Positions 7,566 through 16,016 are shown, numbered from the stretch's first letter. The stretch: 64,000 bases of DNA from Croceivirga sp. (GCA_028284665.1 JANQRG010000019.1:124001-188000), one strand, 5' to 3'. The notes: a model not told the origin generated them from the sequence alone. A program made the numbers and translations.

Positions 7566-8573
7566 ATGAAAAAGGGAATTCGGACAAGAAGGATATTTAT
7601 AAAATCAACTGTATTGGCTACTTCGGCTTTTGCGCTTCCATTCCGATTGAGTTCTTCCAAAACATTTGAACCTATGGAAAAAAACCAAGAATTTGACGTA
7701 ATCATTATTGGTGGTAGCTACGCAGGTTTGTCTGCAGCAATGACATTAGGAAGGTCGTTAAGGGCAGTCCTGATAATTGATAGCGGTAAACCTTGTAATC
7801 GACAAACCCCACATTCGCACAACTTTATAACTCAAGACGGTGAAAAACCAGAAGAAATAGCTAGAAAGGCTAAAGAACAAGTCTTAGGATATAAAACAGT
7901 AACATTTCTTCAAGACTTGGCAACAAATGCCACCAAGCAGGAAAACGATTTTGCTGTTGAAACGAAATCAGGAAATAACATAAAAGCTAAGAAGTTGATT
8001 TTTGCTACAGGTGTTTGGGACATTATGCCTAAAATAGAAGGATTTTCGGAAACCTGGGGAATTACATCCATTCATTGCCCATATTGCCACGGCTATGAAT
8101 TTCGATCGAAAAAAACAGGGATTTTAGTAAATAACGAAAGCGCTTTTGACTTTGCAAAACTCGTTCTGAATTGGACAAACGACTTAATAATTTTCACCAA
8201 TGGTACATCAAAATTTGATGTATTACCGATACAAGAACTTGGATTGTCTGTTATTGAAAAGCCAATCGAAAAAATAGAGCACCATGACGGCAAAATTAGC
8301 CGTCTAATTTTCAAAGACCAAACCAGCTTTCAACTTGATGCCTTATATCATAGACCAGACTTCAAGCAGCATTGTGAACTACCTGAAAAACTAGGTTGCC
8401 ACTTAACTGAAAGTGGACATATTGAAGTAAACGATTTTCAACAAACTAGTATTGATGGCATCTACGCTGTTGGGGACGCCACTACACCTTTCAGAGCTGT
8501 CTCTGTCGCAACTGCAAGTGGAACCAAAGCCGGAGCAATACTTAACCACGAACTGATCAGCGAATCGAAATGA
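7566..8573 (+). CDS. Thioredoxin-reductase-like FAD oxidoreductase with Tat signal
   Basis: A Tat-type leader (TRRIFIKST followed by a hydrophobic stretch) precedes a flavoprotein of about 300 residues. The FAD-binding GGSYAGLSAAMTLGR, the CPYCHGYE motif with its two cysteines spaced as in thioredoxin reductases, and the C-terminal GIYAVGDAT are all visible. It should be a pyridine-nucleotide-disulfide-type oxidoreductase, but the NAD(P)-binding GxGxxG is weak (GILVNNESAF), so the electron donor is uncertain. The operator next door suggests control by metal or peroxide through the neighbouring Fur-like protein. ATG at 7566 gives the Tat motif; ATG at 7674 would give a cytosolic form. Export of a flavoprotein fits Tat use. 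Confidence 0.85.
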   Translation: MKKGIRTRRIFIKSTVLATSAFALPFRLSSSKTFEPMEKNQEFDVIIIGGSYAGLSAAMTLGRSLRAVLIIDSGKPCNRQTPHSHNFITQDGEKPEEIARKAKEQVLGYKTVTFLQDLATNATKQENDFAVETKSGNNIKAKKLIFATGVWDIMPKIEGFSETWGITSIHCPYCHGYEFRSKKTGILVNNESAFDFAKLVLNWTNDLIIFTNGTSKFDVLPIQELGLSVIEKPIEKIEHHDGKISRLIFKDQTSFQLDALYHRPDFKQHCELPEKLGCHLTESGHIEVNDFQQTSIDGIYAVGDATTPFRAVSVATASGTKAGAILNHELISESK

Positions 8574-8621
8574 GGTACATATCCATATTTTTTATTTGCT
8601 GCTTGAAAACAACAGTACCCG

Positions 8622-8697
8622 TATGTAATGCAGGGTTTTTTATGCTTAAGATAACGTTTTAGGGACTCGCCGTGGGTAAGTCGCATTCTGAGTACTT
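8622..8697. repeat. Dispersed intergenic repeat, decayed copy
   Basis: It matches 135-204 block by block: GTAATGCAGGGTTTT, ATGCTTAAGATAACG, AGGGACTCG and a final GAGTAC, with changes in the middle. The stretch 8574-9068 is otherwise gene-poor apart from the remnant described next. Confidence 0.5.
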
Positions 8698-8786
8698 TTG
8701 ATGATGTTAATTAGTTGATTTTCAAAGCCTTTATCATATTCTGATCAACACTGCATCAGAACTTTCCGATGTCAAATCTGTTTTTT

Positions 8787-8988
8787 CTATAATCGCATAG
8801 CGATCGAAGTACCGATTTCTCCAATCGTTTGGTCATCGGATAATATTTCATCAACTGACTTAGACGGTGTATTTATCTTAGTTTTTGATTGTATCTCATC
8901 TAATATCTCATTTCTTAAGCTGTATGGCTCAACATCAAGTTGCTTTTGCCCATGGGTAAAGGCAATAATGAGAAAACAGATTTGTAAT
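8787..8988 (-). pseudogene. Possible remnant of a small secreted protein
   Basis: On the minus strand a frame of about 65 codons without ATG reads from a hydrophobic stretch (LLLQICFLIIAFTHG) into an acidic body with QLDVEPYSLRNEILDEIQ and a later DEILSDDQTIGEIGTSIA before the stop at 8787. That looks like a signal peptide plus mature part whose first codons are lost: a stop lies directly upstream and a lysine-rich start is found only in another frame, as after a one-base frameshift. No family recognised. It may also be chance. Confidence 0.3.
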
Positions 8989-9068
8989 AGCAGCTACTTT
9001 CTTCTTGGCTTGAGGGTTTTAGTATGGCAAACAAATATTCCTTTCTCATTATGTCCCCTATACCAAAT

Positions 9069-9533
9069 CTACCTGGCCATTAAAATCATCCGCATCTGAT
9101 CATTAGATTGGATTACCAAAGTAGTAGGGGTTAATGTATAATCCCAGGTAAAACTGGATATATCACTTCCACTCTGAGCATCTCTAAGCGCATCGTAGAA
9201 CATCATTCCCCAGTCTGTTTCACTTACAGCGGTTGTAACAAATCCAGTGATGAAGATTGAGGTATCATTTACAGTAAAGTCACCTTCAAACTCATTGTTA
9301 TTTGTGTTACCTGAGAATCTGAGAGAATCAGAAAAATTGATCACGACTGGATTTTCATTGTCAGGAGAAAAGGTTTGATTTGATCCATCCAAATCCTCAT
9401 ATCTTATGACTTCCCATGAGCCCACAATTTCATGATCGAGTACTTCTCCCTGTTGGTCATCATTATTGTTATCTTCATTACATCCGATGACAACCAACAA
9501 CACAAGCAACAAAAAAAGTTTGCTAAGTCCCAT
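9069..9533 (-). CDS. Lipocalin-like lipoprotein, function unknown
   Basis: The 154 residues start with a lipoprotein signal (LLVLLVVIGCNED, cysteine at residue 18) and an Asn/Asp-rich linker. The body begins with the HEIVGSWEVIRYED motif and continues with alternating beta strands ending in TTLVIQSNDQMRMILMAR, the pattern of lipocalin-like/META-type lipoproteins common in Flavobacteriia. It is a single gene, minus strand, between the remnant at 8787 and the PhzF gene, not part of a cassette. No active site is visible; a ligand-binding or structural surface role is possible but not shown. Confidence 0.75.
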   Translation of the reverse strand: MGLSKLFLLLVLLVVIGCNEDNNNDDQQGEVLDHEIVGSWEVIRYEDLDGSNQTFSPDNENPVVINFSDSLRFSGNTNNNEFEGDFTVNDTSIFITGFVTTAVSETDWGMMFYDALRDAQSGSDISSFTWDYTLTPTTLVIQSNDQMRMILMAR

Positions 9534-9632
9534 AACTCTAATTTATGATGTTCGTCAAAAAACTAGGTTGCAGAAGTATTATGTTAAAGCTAAGAAGGTT
9601 AATTCTTACGTATTTTGATGTTGATTATTGGT

Positions 9633-9661
9633 ATTTCCCGTCCCGAGTACAGCTATATGGA
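9633..9661. repeat. Dispersed CCCGTCCCGAGTAC repeat, copy 3
   Basis: CCCGTCCCGAGTACAG followed by a near match to the 15-20 bases after copy 1 (9-30). It lies between two minus-strand genes, about 1 kb before leader 2. Confidence 0.55.
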
Positions 9662-9673
9662 AAACCCTTAAGA

Positions 9674-10462
9674 TCAATCCGGAAGGTAAATCGTCCCTTT
9701 GGAATACAGCACCGCGTCCCCAGCGAGATACACCCGTTCTTCAACTAATTTACAATACAACTCCCCTACCCTTTCGGACAATTGCCGGGCGTGTAAGGCT
9801 GTTTTATTCAATTTCTCGGACCAATAGGGCACCAGAGAACAATGGGAAGAGCCAGTAACAGGATCTTCCGGCATGGTGGCATTGGCATCAAATACCCGGG
9901 AGACAAAGTCGACAGTATCCCCTTTGGCGGTAGCCACTATCCCAAGGTAAGGAAGGTCCTTCAATGGGGTTAAATCATACTGCAAGCTGCGGATCTCCGC
10001 CTCACTGTTAAAAAGTACTACCAGATCCCGGCTTGCCCCGGCCTCAAGAGGCGTATGATTGAAGGTAGAGAATACCGCTTTGGGAATAGGAATGGGCTTC
10101 GGCGGGCGCGACGGAAAGTCAAGGGTGATCCTACCATTTTCCGATCGTTGCGCCTGTAAGGGGCCACTCTGGGAGCTGAAATGAATGGTCTGCAGCTGGG
10201 GCTCCAAATAATTGAAGATAACATAGGCAGAAGCCAGGGTAGCATGCCCGCATAGGTCAATCTCGTCATGCGGCATAAACCAACGAATGTCATAGCCTTT
10301 ATTGTTTTTTACAAAAAAAGCGGTTTCTGCGAGATTGTTCTCCGCAGCGATACGTTGCATTAATGCGGCATCTACCCATTCCTGCAGCGGACAGACCGCC
10401 GCCGGATTACCGCCAAACAGCGTATCCGTAAAAGCATCAATTTGATAGATATCTACTTCCAT
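9674..10462 (-). CDS. PhzF-family isomerase/epimerase-like protein
   Basis: The 262 residues show PhzF hallmarks: IYQIDAFTDTLFGGNPAAVCPL at the start, the catalytic glutamate in AENNLAETAFF near residue 47, WFMPHDEIDLCGHATLASAYV near residue 70, and the second-domain MPEDPVTGSSHCSLVPYW near residue 200. The family has two mirrored lobes with the active site between them and catalyses isomerisations such as the PhzF step of phenazine synthesis. With no phenazine genes nearby, the substrate here is unknown. ATG at 10462 gives the usual start; a GTG 12 bases earlier is possible. Single chromosomal gene just before leader 2. Confidence 0.9.
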   Translation of the reverse strand: MEVDIYQIDAFTDTLFGGNPAAVCPLQEWVDAALMQRIAAENNLAETAFFVKNNKGYDIRWFMPHDEIDLCGHATLASAYVIFNYLEPQLQTIHFSSQSGPLQAQRSENGRITLDFPSRPPKPIPIPKAVFSTFNHTPLEAGASRDLVVLFNSEAEIRSLQYDLTPLKDLPYLGIVATAKGDTVDFVSRVFDANATMPEDPVTGSSHCSLVPYWSEKLNKTALHARQLSERVGELYCKLVEERVYLAGDAVLYSKGTIYLPD

Positions 10463-10665
10463 GAGCCGCTTCACATTTTTGGGTTAGCCTTTGCTTAAAA
10501 TTAGCGTAAAACAACCATTTTTCTACAATCTCCCAGCAGCTATCTACCAAAGGTCTGCTGTAGCGTGCTAGTATAACTATGGTTTGGCCTCCTACCCTGC
10601 TTAAATCGATTTTGGAGGGTTTTGGGAGCCCTTTTCAGCTTTTGTATTGGTTTTTATCGGGACAC

Positions 10666-10784
10666 GGCGCTACCCGGACAACAGAAATCTATACTAAGGT
10701 AGCCGATAGGTCATTTATGAAAATAACGGATTTGCTATCTTAGGTGTATAATGGATATATGATCAATAATCATATACAATTGTT
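10666..10784 (+). promoter_or_regulatory. Cassette-array leader 2 (attI-like site with promoter)
   Basis: Near-identical to 317-442 and ending at the same CATATACAATTGTT, where GTT (10782-10784) is the first R'. TATCTTAG at 10736-10743 may be a -7 box. Only 179 bases separate it from the PhzF gene, so no integrase gene fits between. The leader contains ATGATCAATAAT (10759), which is in frame with the first cassette gene. Confidence 0.65.
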
Positions 10785-10800
10785 AGCTGACATTTTGAAT

Positions 10801-11268
10801 ATGTTTAAAATCAACGAAGAAAACTACGAACACTACAAAATGATCTTCAAGGTGATTTGGGAATTTGAGGAGAGATACTCAAGTCTTGATCTAAATCCAG
10901 AATATTCACCATTGAGTGTTTTAGAGAATTGGGAAAGAAAAAGCTCGTCTTTAGCCAGGAAAGGGTTAAACGAAGGACTTCGCGATTCTTTGACAGCACT
11001 AAAGGACTTGCCAAATTCATCGAAGGTAGAATTGAACAATGAATTGATTTCAAAAAAATTGCCTTCAATCAACATTCTAATCTCCCGAATCAAAAATGTA
11101 CCTAAAAAAGTTTTAGAAAAAGGAATAATTAAAAATCTAGACGAGTATTATGTTGTGAGGGAAGTTCTGTCCGACGTTGATTACGAAATTGCAGCATCCC
11201 GGCGGAAGGGATTGAACAAATTATTAGCTGAATTTGAAAAGAATTATAAAGAAAAAAACGCCAGCTAA
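10801..11268 (+). CDS. Unrecognised mostly helical protein, first cassette of array 2
   Basis: The 155 residues (from ATG 10801) are rich in Lys, Glu, Leu and Ser, with predicted long helices and no signal or membrane segment: probably a soluble cytoplasmic protein. No family recognised. Two in-frame starts exist upstream inside leader 2 (ATG 10759 and GTG 10744); using ATG 10759 would add 14 leader-coded residues, an unusual case of an entry site supplying a start codon. The stop TAA lies inside R'' (CAGCTAAC, 11262-11269), so the last codons are part of the recombination block. Confidence 0.6.
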   Translation: MFKINEENYEHYKMIFKVIWEFEERYSSLDLNPEYSPLSVLENWERKSSSLARKGLNEGLRDSLTALKDLPNSSKVELNNELISKKLPSINILISRIKNVPKKVLEKGIIKNLDEYYVVREVLSDVDYEIAASRRKGLNKLLAEFEKNYKEKNAS

Positions 11269-11484
11269 CAAGGGCTATAATCTGCCCGACTGCGTCGTTC
11301 AGGCGGGTTCAATCCTACCCTAAAGTCCCTTTTCAATCCGGTCTTGCTTAAAGTATGTACGGGCAAGTTTTTCTAAATTAGGGCAACAAAAGTAAGCGGC
11401 ATGAGCCACCCAGCCAGGTCGAAATCATACCTGCCTGCCGGTTTACATGCCTCCGGTATGCAGGTAGGGCCGAGACCGTTATGC
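11262..11484 (+). other. attC-like site, end of first cassette of array 2
   Basis: R'' CAGCTAAC (11262-11269) is the perfect complement of GTTAGCTG (10782-10789). The inner arm AGGGCTATAATC is followed by a 150-base centre with the recurrent CTGCCGGTTTACATGCC segment, then GCCGAGACC and R' GTTATGC (11478). Confidence 0.8.
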
Positions 11485-11556
11485 GGTATAATCAAACTAG
11501 AACAAGTTGGTTTTAAATGAAACCGTTTTACTTCATAAACTAAGAAAATAACTAAA

Positions 11557-13257
11557 ATGAATTTGATCATAAAGAAAACAACAAGTAACTTTTTGAAAAT
11601 TATTACCGTATTGTGGTTTACAAGTTATTTTGGAAATAGTAATGCCCAAAACGGCGGGATAATTCCGCAAAGACCTGAAAACTTTGAACCATACATCTAT
11701 AAACGCTCAACAAAGGAATTAAAAAAATTCACGCCTAAACATATAAAAAAAGCAGCAGTCGCGGTGGAACAAATGGACGAGGTTATTTTCAATGGCCCTT
11801 ACAAAGCATCGTTCACTTCTCTATCGGAACACCAGACCCCCGAATGGTTTAAGGATGCAAAATTTGGGATAGCCGTTAATTATGGCATTTACAGTGTTGC
11901 CGGATATGGCCCGAAAGGCTATGGAGGCAACTACTACACGGATGTTTATCTGGATCACATTTATACTAAGGGCAAAGATGAGTATTACAAAAACCACTGG
12001 GGGGAGGATTTTGAGAAAGACGATTTTATTCCGCTGTTTACTGCTGAAGCGCTAAACGCCGAAGAATACATGAAGTTATTTAAAAATGCAGGAGCAAGGT
12101 ATATCGTGCAATTCAATATGCATCGTTCCACCGGTATGCCCCTTTGGAATAGCGAATACACTTTTCGTGATGCTATCGATATGCCCCCTTACCGTGATTT
12201 AACGGATGAGTTTGTAAAAGCATGCCGAAAATACGGGTTGAAGTATGGCATGTATTTGAACCTTGAGGATAGTTACTATCCCTTACTTATGCCAGATAAC
12301 ACAATTCATGTTAGAGAATGGACAAAAATGGATAGTAACCCAATCGCAACCAATCATTCATTTGAAGTAACCTATCCATTTAGTATAGAAACCGATGCAA
12401 GAAAACTACAGGGAAAAATACCGGTATATGATTATGTTGATGATTATCTTTTACCCATTTCAAAAGAATTTATAGATAAATATGAACCTGACTATGTTTG
12501 GTTTGATGGGGGATGGAAACGCCCATTTTGGTACTACAAATCTGATAGAATTGTGGCTTACTTTTACAATAAATTCCATAATAAAAAGGACGTATTGGTA
12601 AACAGCCGTTTGGGAAGTGATGCATACGGGTTGCTCGGTGACGTATTAGTGAGTGAAGGAGGGCAAGTAGATGGAGGGGAAATTACCGATTACTGGGAGG
12701 AATGCAGACCTATGGGAAAGAATTTCGCGTATGACTGGCGGGAAAATGACATGAATGTCCCGTCTTCGAAGCGTCTTATTCAAATGCTAATAAAAATTGT
12801 AGCTAATGGAGGGAACTTATTGTTGATTGTAACCCCGGATGGAGAGGGTAAAATTCCTGAATACCAGATTGACAGATTAAATGATATAGGAACATGGCTC
12901 AGTCTTTACGGAGAAGCAATTTATAATACACGCGAAACCAAATGGATAAGCGAGGAGTCTATACTTGGAAATAAGGTGTATTACACCCAAAGTAAAGATG
13001 AAAAGTACGTCTATGCAAATTGTTTCGAATTGGAAAATGACGAATTACTGCTTGTAAAAGTACGTGCAAAAGAAGGAAGTGAAATTAAACTACTTGGTTA
13101 CAATCAACCTCTTACCTGGTATAACGTACCCTGGGGATTAACGATTAAACTACCCGCCGAGTTTCAGGAAATAAAAAATAAAAGAGATTCTCCGGCTTGG
13201 GTGTTTAGGTTCGAGCCCAAAGATGGCTCAAGCCGAACGCACCAACAAAATGAGTAA
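11557..13257 (+). CDS. Alpha-L-fucosidase, glycoside hydrolase family 29
   Basis: The 566 residues begin with a signal peptide (cleavage near NSNAQ), so the enzyme is periplasmic or secreted. The GH29 barrel starts at TPEWFKDAKFGIAVNYG; the DEYYKNHWG and YIVQFNMHRSTG blocks follow. The nucleophile aspartate is the D of YVWFDGGW near residue 316. A C-terminal beta sandwich closes the protein. The reaction is removal of alpha-L-fucose from glycans. Oddity: the usual KFGIFIHWG substrate-binding motif reads KFGIAVNYG, losing the conserved His, and KHHDG-type residues read QFNMHRSTG, so specificity may differ. Sole gene of its cassette and directly before a sulfatase cassette. Confidence 0.88.
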   Translation: MNLIIKKTTSNFLKIITVLWFTSYFGNSNAQNGGIIPQRPENFEPYIYKRSTKELKKFTPKHIKKAAVAVEQMDEVIFNGPYKASFTSLSEHQTPEWFKDAKFGIAVNYGIYSVAGYGPKGYGGNYYTDVYLDHIYTKGKDEYYKNHWGEDFEKDDFIPLFTAEALNAEEYMKLFKNAGARYIVQFNMHRSTGMPLWNSEYTFRDAIDMPPYRDLTDEFVKACRKYGLKYGMYLNLEDSYYPLLMPDNTIHVREWTKMDSNPIATNHSFEVTYPFSIETDARKLQGKIPVYDYVDDYLLPISKEFIDKYEPDYVWFDGGWKRPFWYYKSDRIVAYFYNKFHNKKDVLVNSRLGSDAYGLLGDVLVSEGGQVDGGEITDYWEECRPMGKNFAYDWRENDMNVPSSKRLIQMLIKIVANGGNLLLIVTPDGEGKIPEYQIDRLNDIGTWLSLYGEAIYNTRETKWISEESILGNKVYYTQSKDEKYVYANCFELENDELLLVKVRAKEGSEIKLLGYNQPLTWYNVPWGLTIKLPAEFQEIKNKRDSPAWVFRFEPKDGSSRTHQQNE

Positions 13258-13294
13258 TCCTAAAAACAATTGAATTGAACACAGAATGATACAA

Positions 13295-13427
13295 CCGCAT
13301 AACAAAGTATATAAAACATTTGGTCGATAGTGCTAATTTTAAGGATGTAACATTTAATAAAAATTGTAGCTGTTTGACAGGTTTTCTCTTCGAAATGCCC
13401 GACCTTTCATATACGTAGCCGTTGCGC
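13295..13427 (+). other. attC-like site, end of fucosidase cassette
   Basis: R'' CCGCATAAC (13295-13303) perfectly complements GTTATGCGG (11478-11486), 1.8 kb apart. Inner arms GTATATAAAAC and TTTCATATAC pair. R' GTTGCGC at 13421. Confidence 0.82.
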
Positions 13428-13455
13428 TTCATAAGACTCGTCAAGACCCATAGAA

Positions 13456-14946
13456 ATGAAAAGATTAGATATCCCTCGTCCTTCAATTGAGACATTACCT
13501 GTCATTCTTCTACTCTTATTTTTTTTAGGTGGATGCGTAAGTAAAAATGAAACTGACTCCAAACAATCCCCCAATATAATCTTTATCCTGGCAGATGATT
13601 TAGGATATGGAGATTTGAGTTTTACTGGCCAGGAGAAGTTTACTACCCCGAACATTGACAGACTAGCCAGACAGGGGATGTTCTTTGCTCAACACTATTC
13701 AGGCTCCACTGTCTGTGCTCCATCGCGCTCTTCGTTAATGACGGGACTACATACAGGTCATACTTTTATTCGCGGAAATAAAGAAGTACAGCCTGAAGGT
13801 CAATATCCAATCGATTCTACTGCTTGTACCATTGCTAAACTTCTAAAAAACAGTGGCTATGTAACGGGCGCATTTGGAAAATGGGGATTAGGCTATCCTG
13901 GTTCGGTAGGAGATCCCAATCACCAGGGATTTGAGGAATTCTATGGATACAACTGCCAAAGACAAGGCCATAATTACTACCCATACCATCTATGGCACAA
14001 CCAAACAAAGGTGGTTCTTGAGGGAAACCAACTCAATAAAACCGACACCTACGCCCCAGAATTAATTCATACCAAAGCACTTGAATTTTTAGAAAAAAAT
14101 AAAGACACAAGTTTTTTCCTCTACTACCCATCCATTATTCCTCATGCGGAATTGGCTGCTCCAGAAGAATTCATGAAAATATATAGACACGAGTTTGCTC
14201 CGGAAGAAAAATATATTGGTATTGACGAAGGACCCTATTACAAAAACGGAGGTTATGGCTCACAGGATGAACCACATACCGCTTTTGCTGCCATGGTAAG
14301 ATTACTGGATGAGCAGGTTGGCGACATTTGGCACAAGGTCGAAGAGCTAGGTATCTCAGAAAACACCGTGATCATTTTCACTTCAGATAATGGCCCACAT
14401 ATGGAGGGCGGAGCAGACCCTGATTTTTTTGATAGTAATGGAAAATTCAGAGGCTATAAGAGGGATCTATACGAAGGTGGAATACGGGTTCCGATGATTG
14501 CTTATTGGCCCGATAAGATCAAACCTGGAACCATTTCCAATCATGTTTCTGCCTTCTTTGACTTTCTTCCCACCGTTTGTGACATTGCCCAAATAGAAGT
14601 ACCTAATGATATTGACGGCATTTCATTCCTCCAAGAACTTTTAGGAAATCCCCAGCGTAAACACCAATATCTATATTGGGAGTTTCATGAACATGGTGGA
14701 AAACAAGCGGTCCGGCTCGATAACTGGAAAGGTATACGGCTAAACATGAGTGACAATCCTGACGCAGCTATTGAGCTCTATGATTTATCAAATGATCCCG
14801 CAGAACAAAATAACATCGCTGCTGGTCACCCGGATGTTGTCCAAAAAATCGTGGACATCATGGCAAAAGAGCATGAACCGTCAGAAATCTTCCAGTTCCA
14901 ATTCGAAAAAAAGCTAATCACGGAAGCACAACAAATACTAAAATGA
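13456..14946 (+). CDS. Sulfatase (formylglycine-dependent), lipoprotein
   Basis: The 496 residues start with a lipoprotein signal ending in FLGGC. NIIFILADDLGYGDLS gives the metal-binding aspartates. CAPSRSSLMTG near residue 92 is the CxPSR motif whose cysteine becomes formylglycine; FGKWGLG and HTAFAAMVRLLDEQVGD with FTSDNGPH complete the active site. It removes sulfate esters, probably from sulfated polysaccharide fragments, and needs a formylglycine-generating enzyme encoded elsewhere. It is the sole gene of its cassette and follows the GH29 cassette; together they suit sulfated fucose-containing glycans, though substrate is inferred only from the neighbour. Confidence 0.92.
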   Translation: MKRLDIPRPSIETLPVILLLLFFLGGCVSKNETDSKQSPNIIFILADDLGYGDLSFTGQEKFTTPNIDRLARQGMFFAQHYSGSTVCAPSRSSLMTGLHTGHTFIRGNKEVQPEGQYPIDSTACTIAKLLKNSGYVTGAFGKWGLGYPGSVGDPNHQGFEEFYGYNCQRQGHNYYPYHLWHNQTKVVLEGNQLNKTDTYAPELIHTKALEFLEKNKDTSFFLYYPSIIPHAELAAPEEFMKIYRHEFAPEEKYIGIDEGPYYKNGGYGSQDEPHTAFAAMVRLLDEQVGDIWHKVEELGISENTVIIFTSDNGPHMEGGADPDFFDSNGKFRGYKRDLYEGGIRVPMIAYWPDKIKPGTISNHVSAFFDFLPTVCDIAQIEVPNDIDGISFLQELLGNPQRKHQYLYWEFHEHGGKQAVRLDNWKGIRLNMSDNPDAAIELYDLSNDPAEQNNIAAGHPDVVQKIVDIMAKEHEPSEIFQFQFEKKLITEAQQILK

Positions 14947-14949
14947 ATA

Positions 14950-15042
14950 TGCGAACTGAGCGCTATGCTATGACATTAGGAACCAGTAACTTCAGCGCTT
15001 CTACCAGCTGGGGAGCATACTCATTTTAGTTAAGTGTTGTAC
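14950..15042 (+). other. attC-like site, end of sulfatase cassette
   Basis: TGCGAAC (14950-14956) is one base short of the expected GCGCAAC complement to GTTGCGC (13421). GCTATGC and AGCATAC are candidate inner arms. R' GTTGTAC at 15036. Confidence 0.6.
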
Positions 15043-15049
15043 ACAATAT

Positions 15050-15841
15050 ATGATCAGAATGTATAGAAAAATTATCCCCCTTTTTCTTTTAGTCTTTTAC
15101 CTAGCAATTGGACATGCTCAATCTGAAAAAGTCAAAATCAAACCAGACAATTCAGAAGAAACTAATTACCTGAAAATGGATGATTTTTATTTGACCCATT
15201 ATTTATATATCGATTTGTTTTTAAGAGAGAATTTATTTCCTGAAGCAAGTCCAGCAGATGTTTCCAAAATACTAAAAGCAATAAAAAAGTATGTTTCGGT
15301 AGATAACAAACTTACTGTTGAAATCGAAAAACCTGGGGAAAGGAATTACATAATTAGGCTTGCCATATTAAAAAAAGATGATGGGACAGAACTTCTCATT
15401 GCTTTCACAAACTGGAGTTCCAAGAAAAGAATCTTTGAAAAAGAAATAAAAATTGAGAATGATTCCTATACAAGATGGTATTTCCTTAACGGAGACAAAA
15501 TGACGTATAGAAAAGACATGTCTAATCAAAATGATTATTCAAACATGACTAAATCTGACTTAGCTAATGCTTATCTCTTTGACGAACTACCAGAAAACGA
15601 TACCAAAGTAAAAGGGCTAGTAGATGAAATTCTCTCCGATAGTGATTTGAATGTTTCAGATAACATCATGGCCAATCTGATTCTTTTAAAAAACTATATT
15701 CTCGAAAGAGATACCGAAAAAGTTGATAGTCAAACCGATTACCTGACTGAACTATTTGAAAAAAACAAATTGAACTCTAATCTTAAGGGACTGGAAATGG
15801 CATTTGACGCTACGAAGTTTCAAATAGAGTTATTGAAATAA
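15050..15841 (+). CDS. Unrecognised exported protein
   Basis: The 263 residues start with a clear signal peptide (two basic residues, hydrophobic core, cleavage near IGHAQ) and continue as a polar, Asp/Lys/Asn-rich protein with mixed helices and strands, no further membrane segment and no cysteine pattern. No family recognised; periplasmic or secreted location is the only safe inference. ATG at 15050 lies 13 bases past the boundary; ATG at 15059 is also possible. It is the only gene of its cassette, which has the longest perfect end-to-end match of the array (10 bases). Confidence 0.7.
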   Translation: MIRMYRKIIPLFLLVFYLAIGHAQSEKVKIKPDNSEETNYLKMDDFYLTHYLYIDLFLRENLFPEASPADVSKILKAIKKYVSVDNKLTVEIEKPGERNYIIRLAILKKDDGTELLIAFTNWSSKKRIFEKEIKIENDSYTRWYFLNGDKMTYRKDMSNQNDYSNMTKSDLANAYLFDELPENDTKVKGLVDEILSDSDLNVSDNIMANLILLKNYILERDTEKVDSQTDYLTELFEKNKLNSNLKGLEMAFDATKFQIELLK

Positions 15842-15845
15842 ATAC

Positions 15846-15982
15846 TGTGTACAACAATAGCTATAATTCAGTGCTACCTATTGAACACAAATAATAATCC
15901 TTAATTTTAATTAGCTCGATTTCGTACTAGAAAATTTCTATCGAAATTTCCAGCACCGAAATCATAGCCGGGATCATTGGCA
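15846..15982 (+). other. attC-like site with perfect 10-base outer match
   Basis: R'' TGTGTACAAC (15846-15855) is the exact complement of GTTGTACACA (15036-15045). Inner arms ATAGCTATAATTC and AAATCATAGCC pair. R' ATTGGC at 15976. Confidence 0.82.
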
Positions 15983-16016
15983 GTACTATAAAGCAGCAGA
16001 CTAAACGGGAAATGCA

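Noticed and set aside
1-10800. Search for an integron integrase (tyrosine recombinase) next to either leader
   Set aside because: No frame with the R..H.RH..Y pattern or suitable length exists on either strand near 317 or 10666; the nearby genes are identified as something else or are too short.
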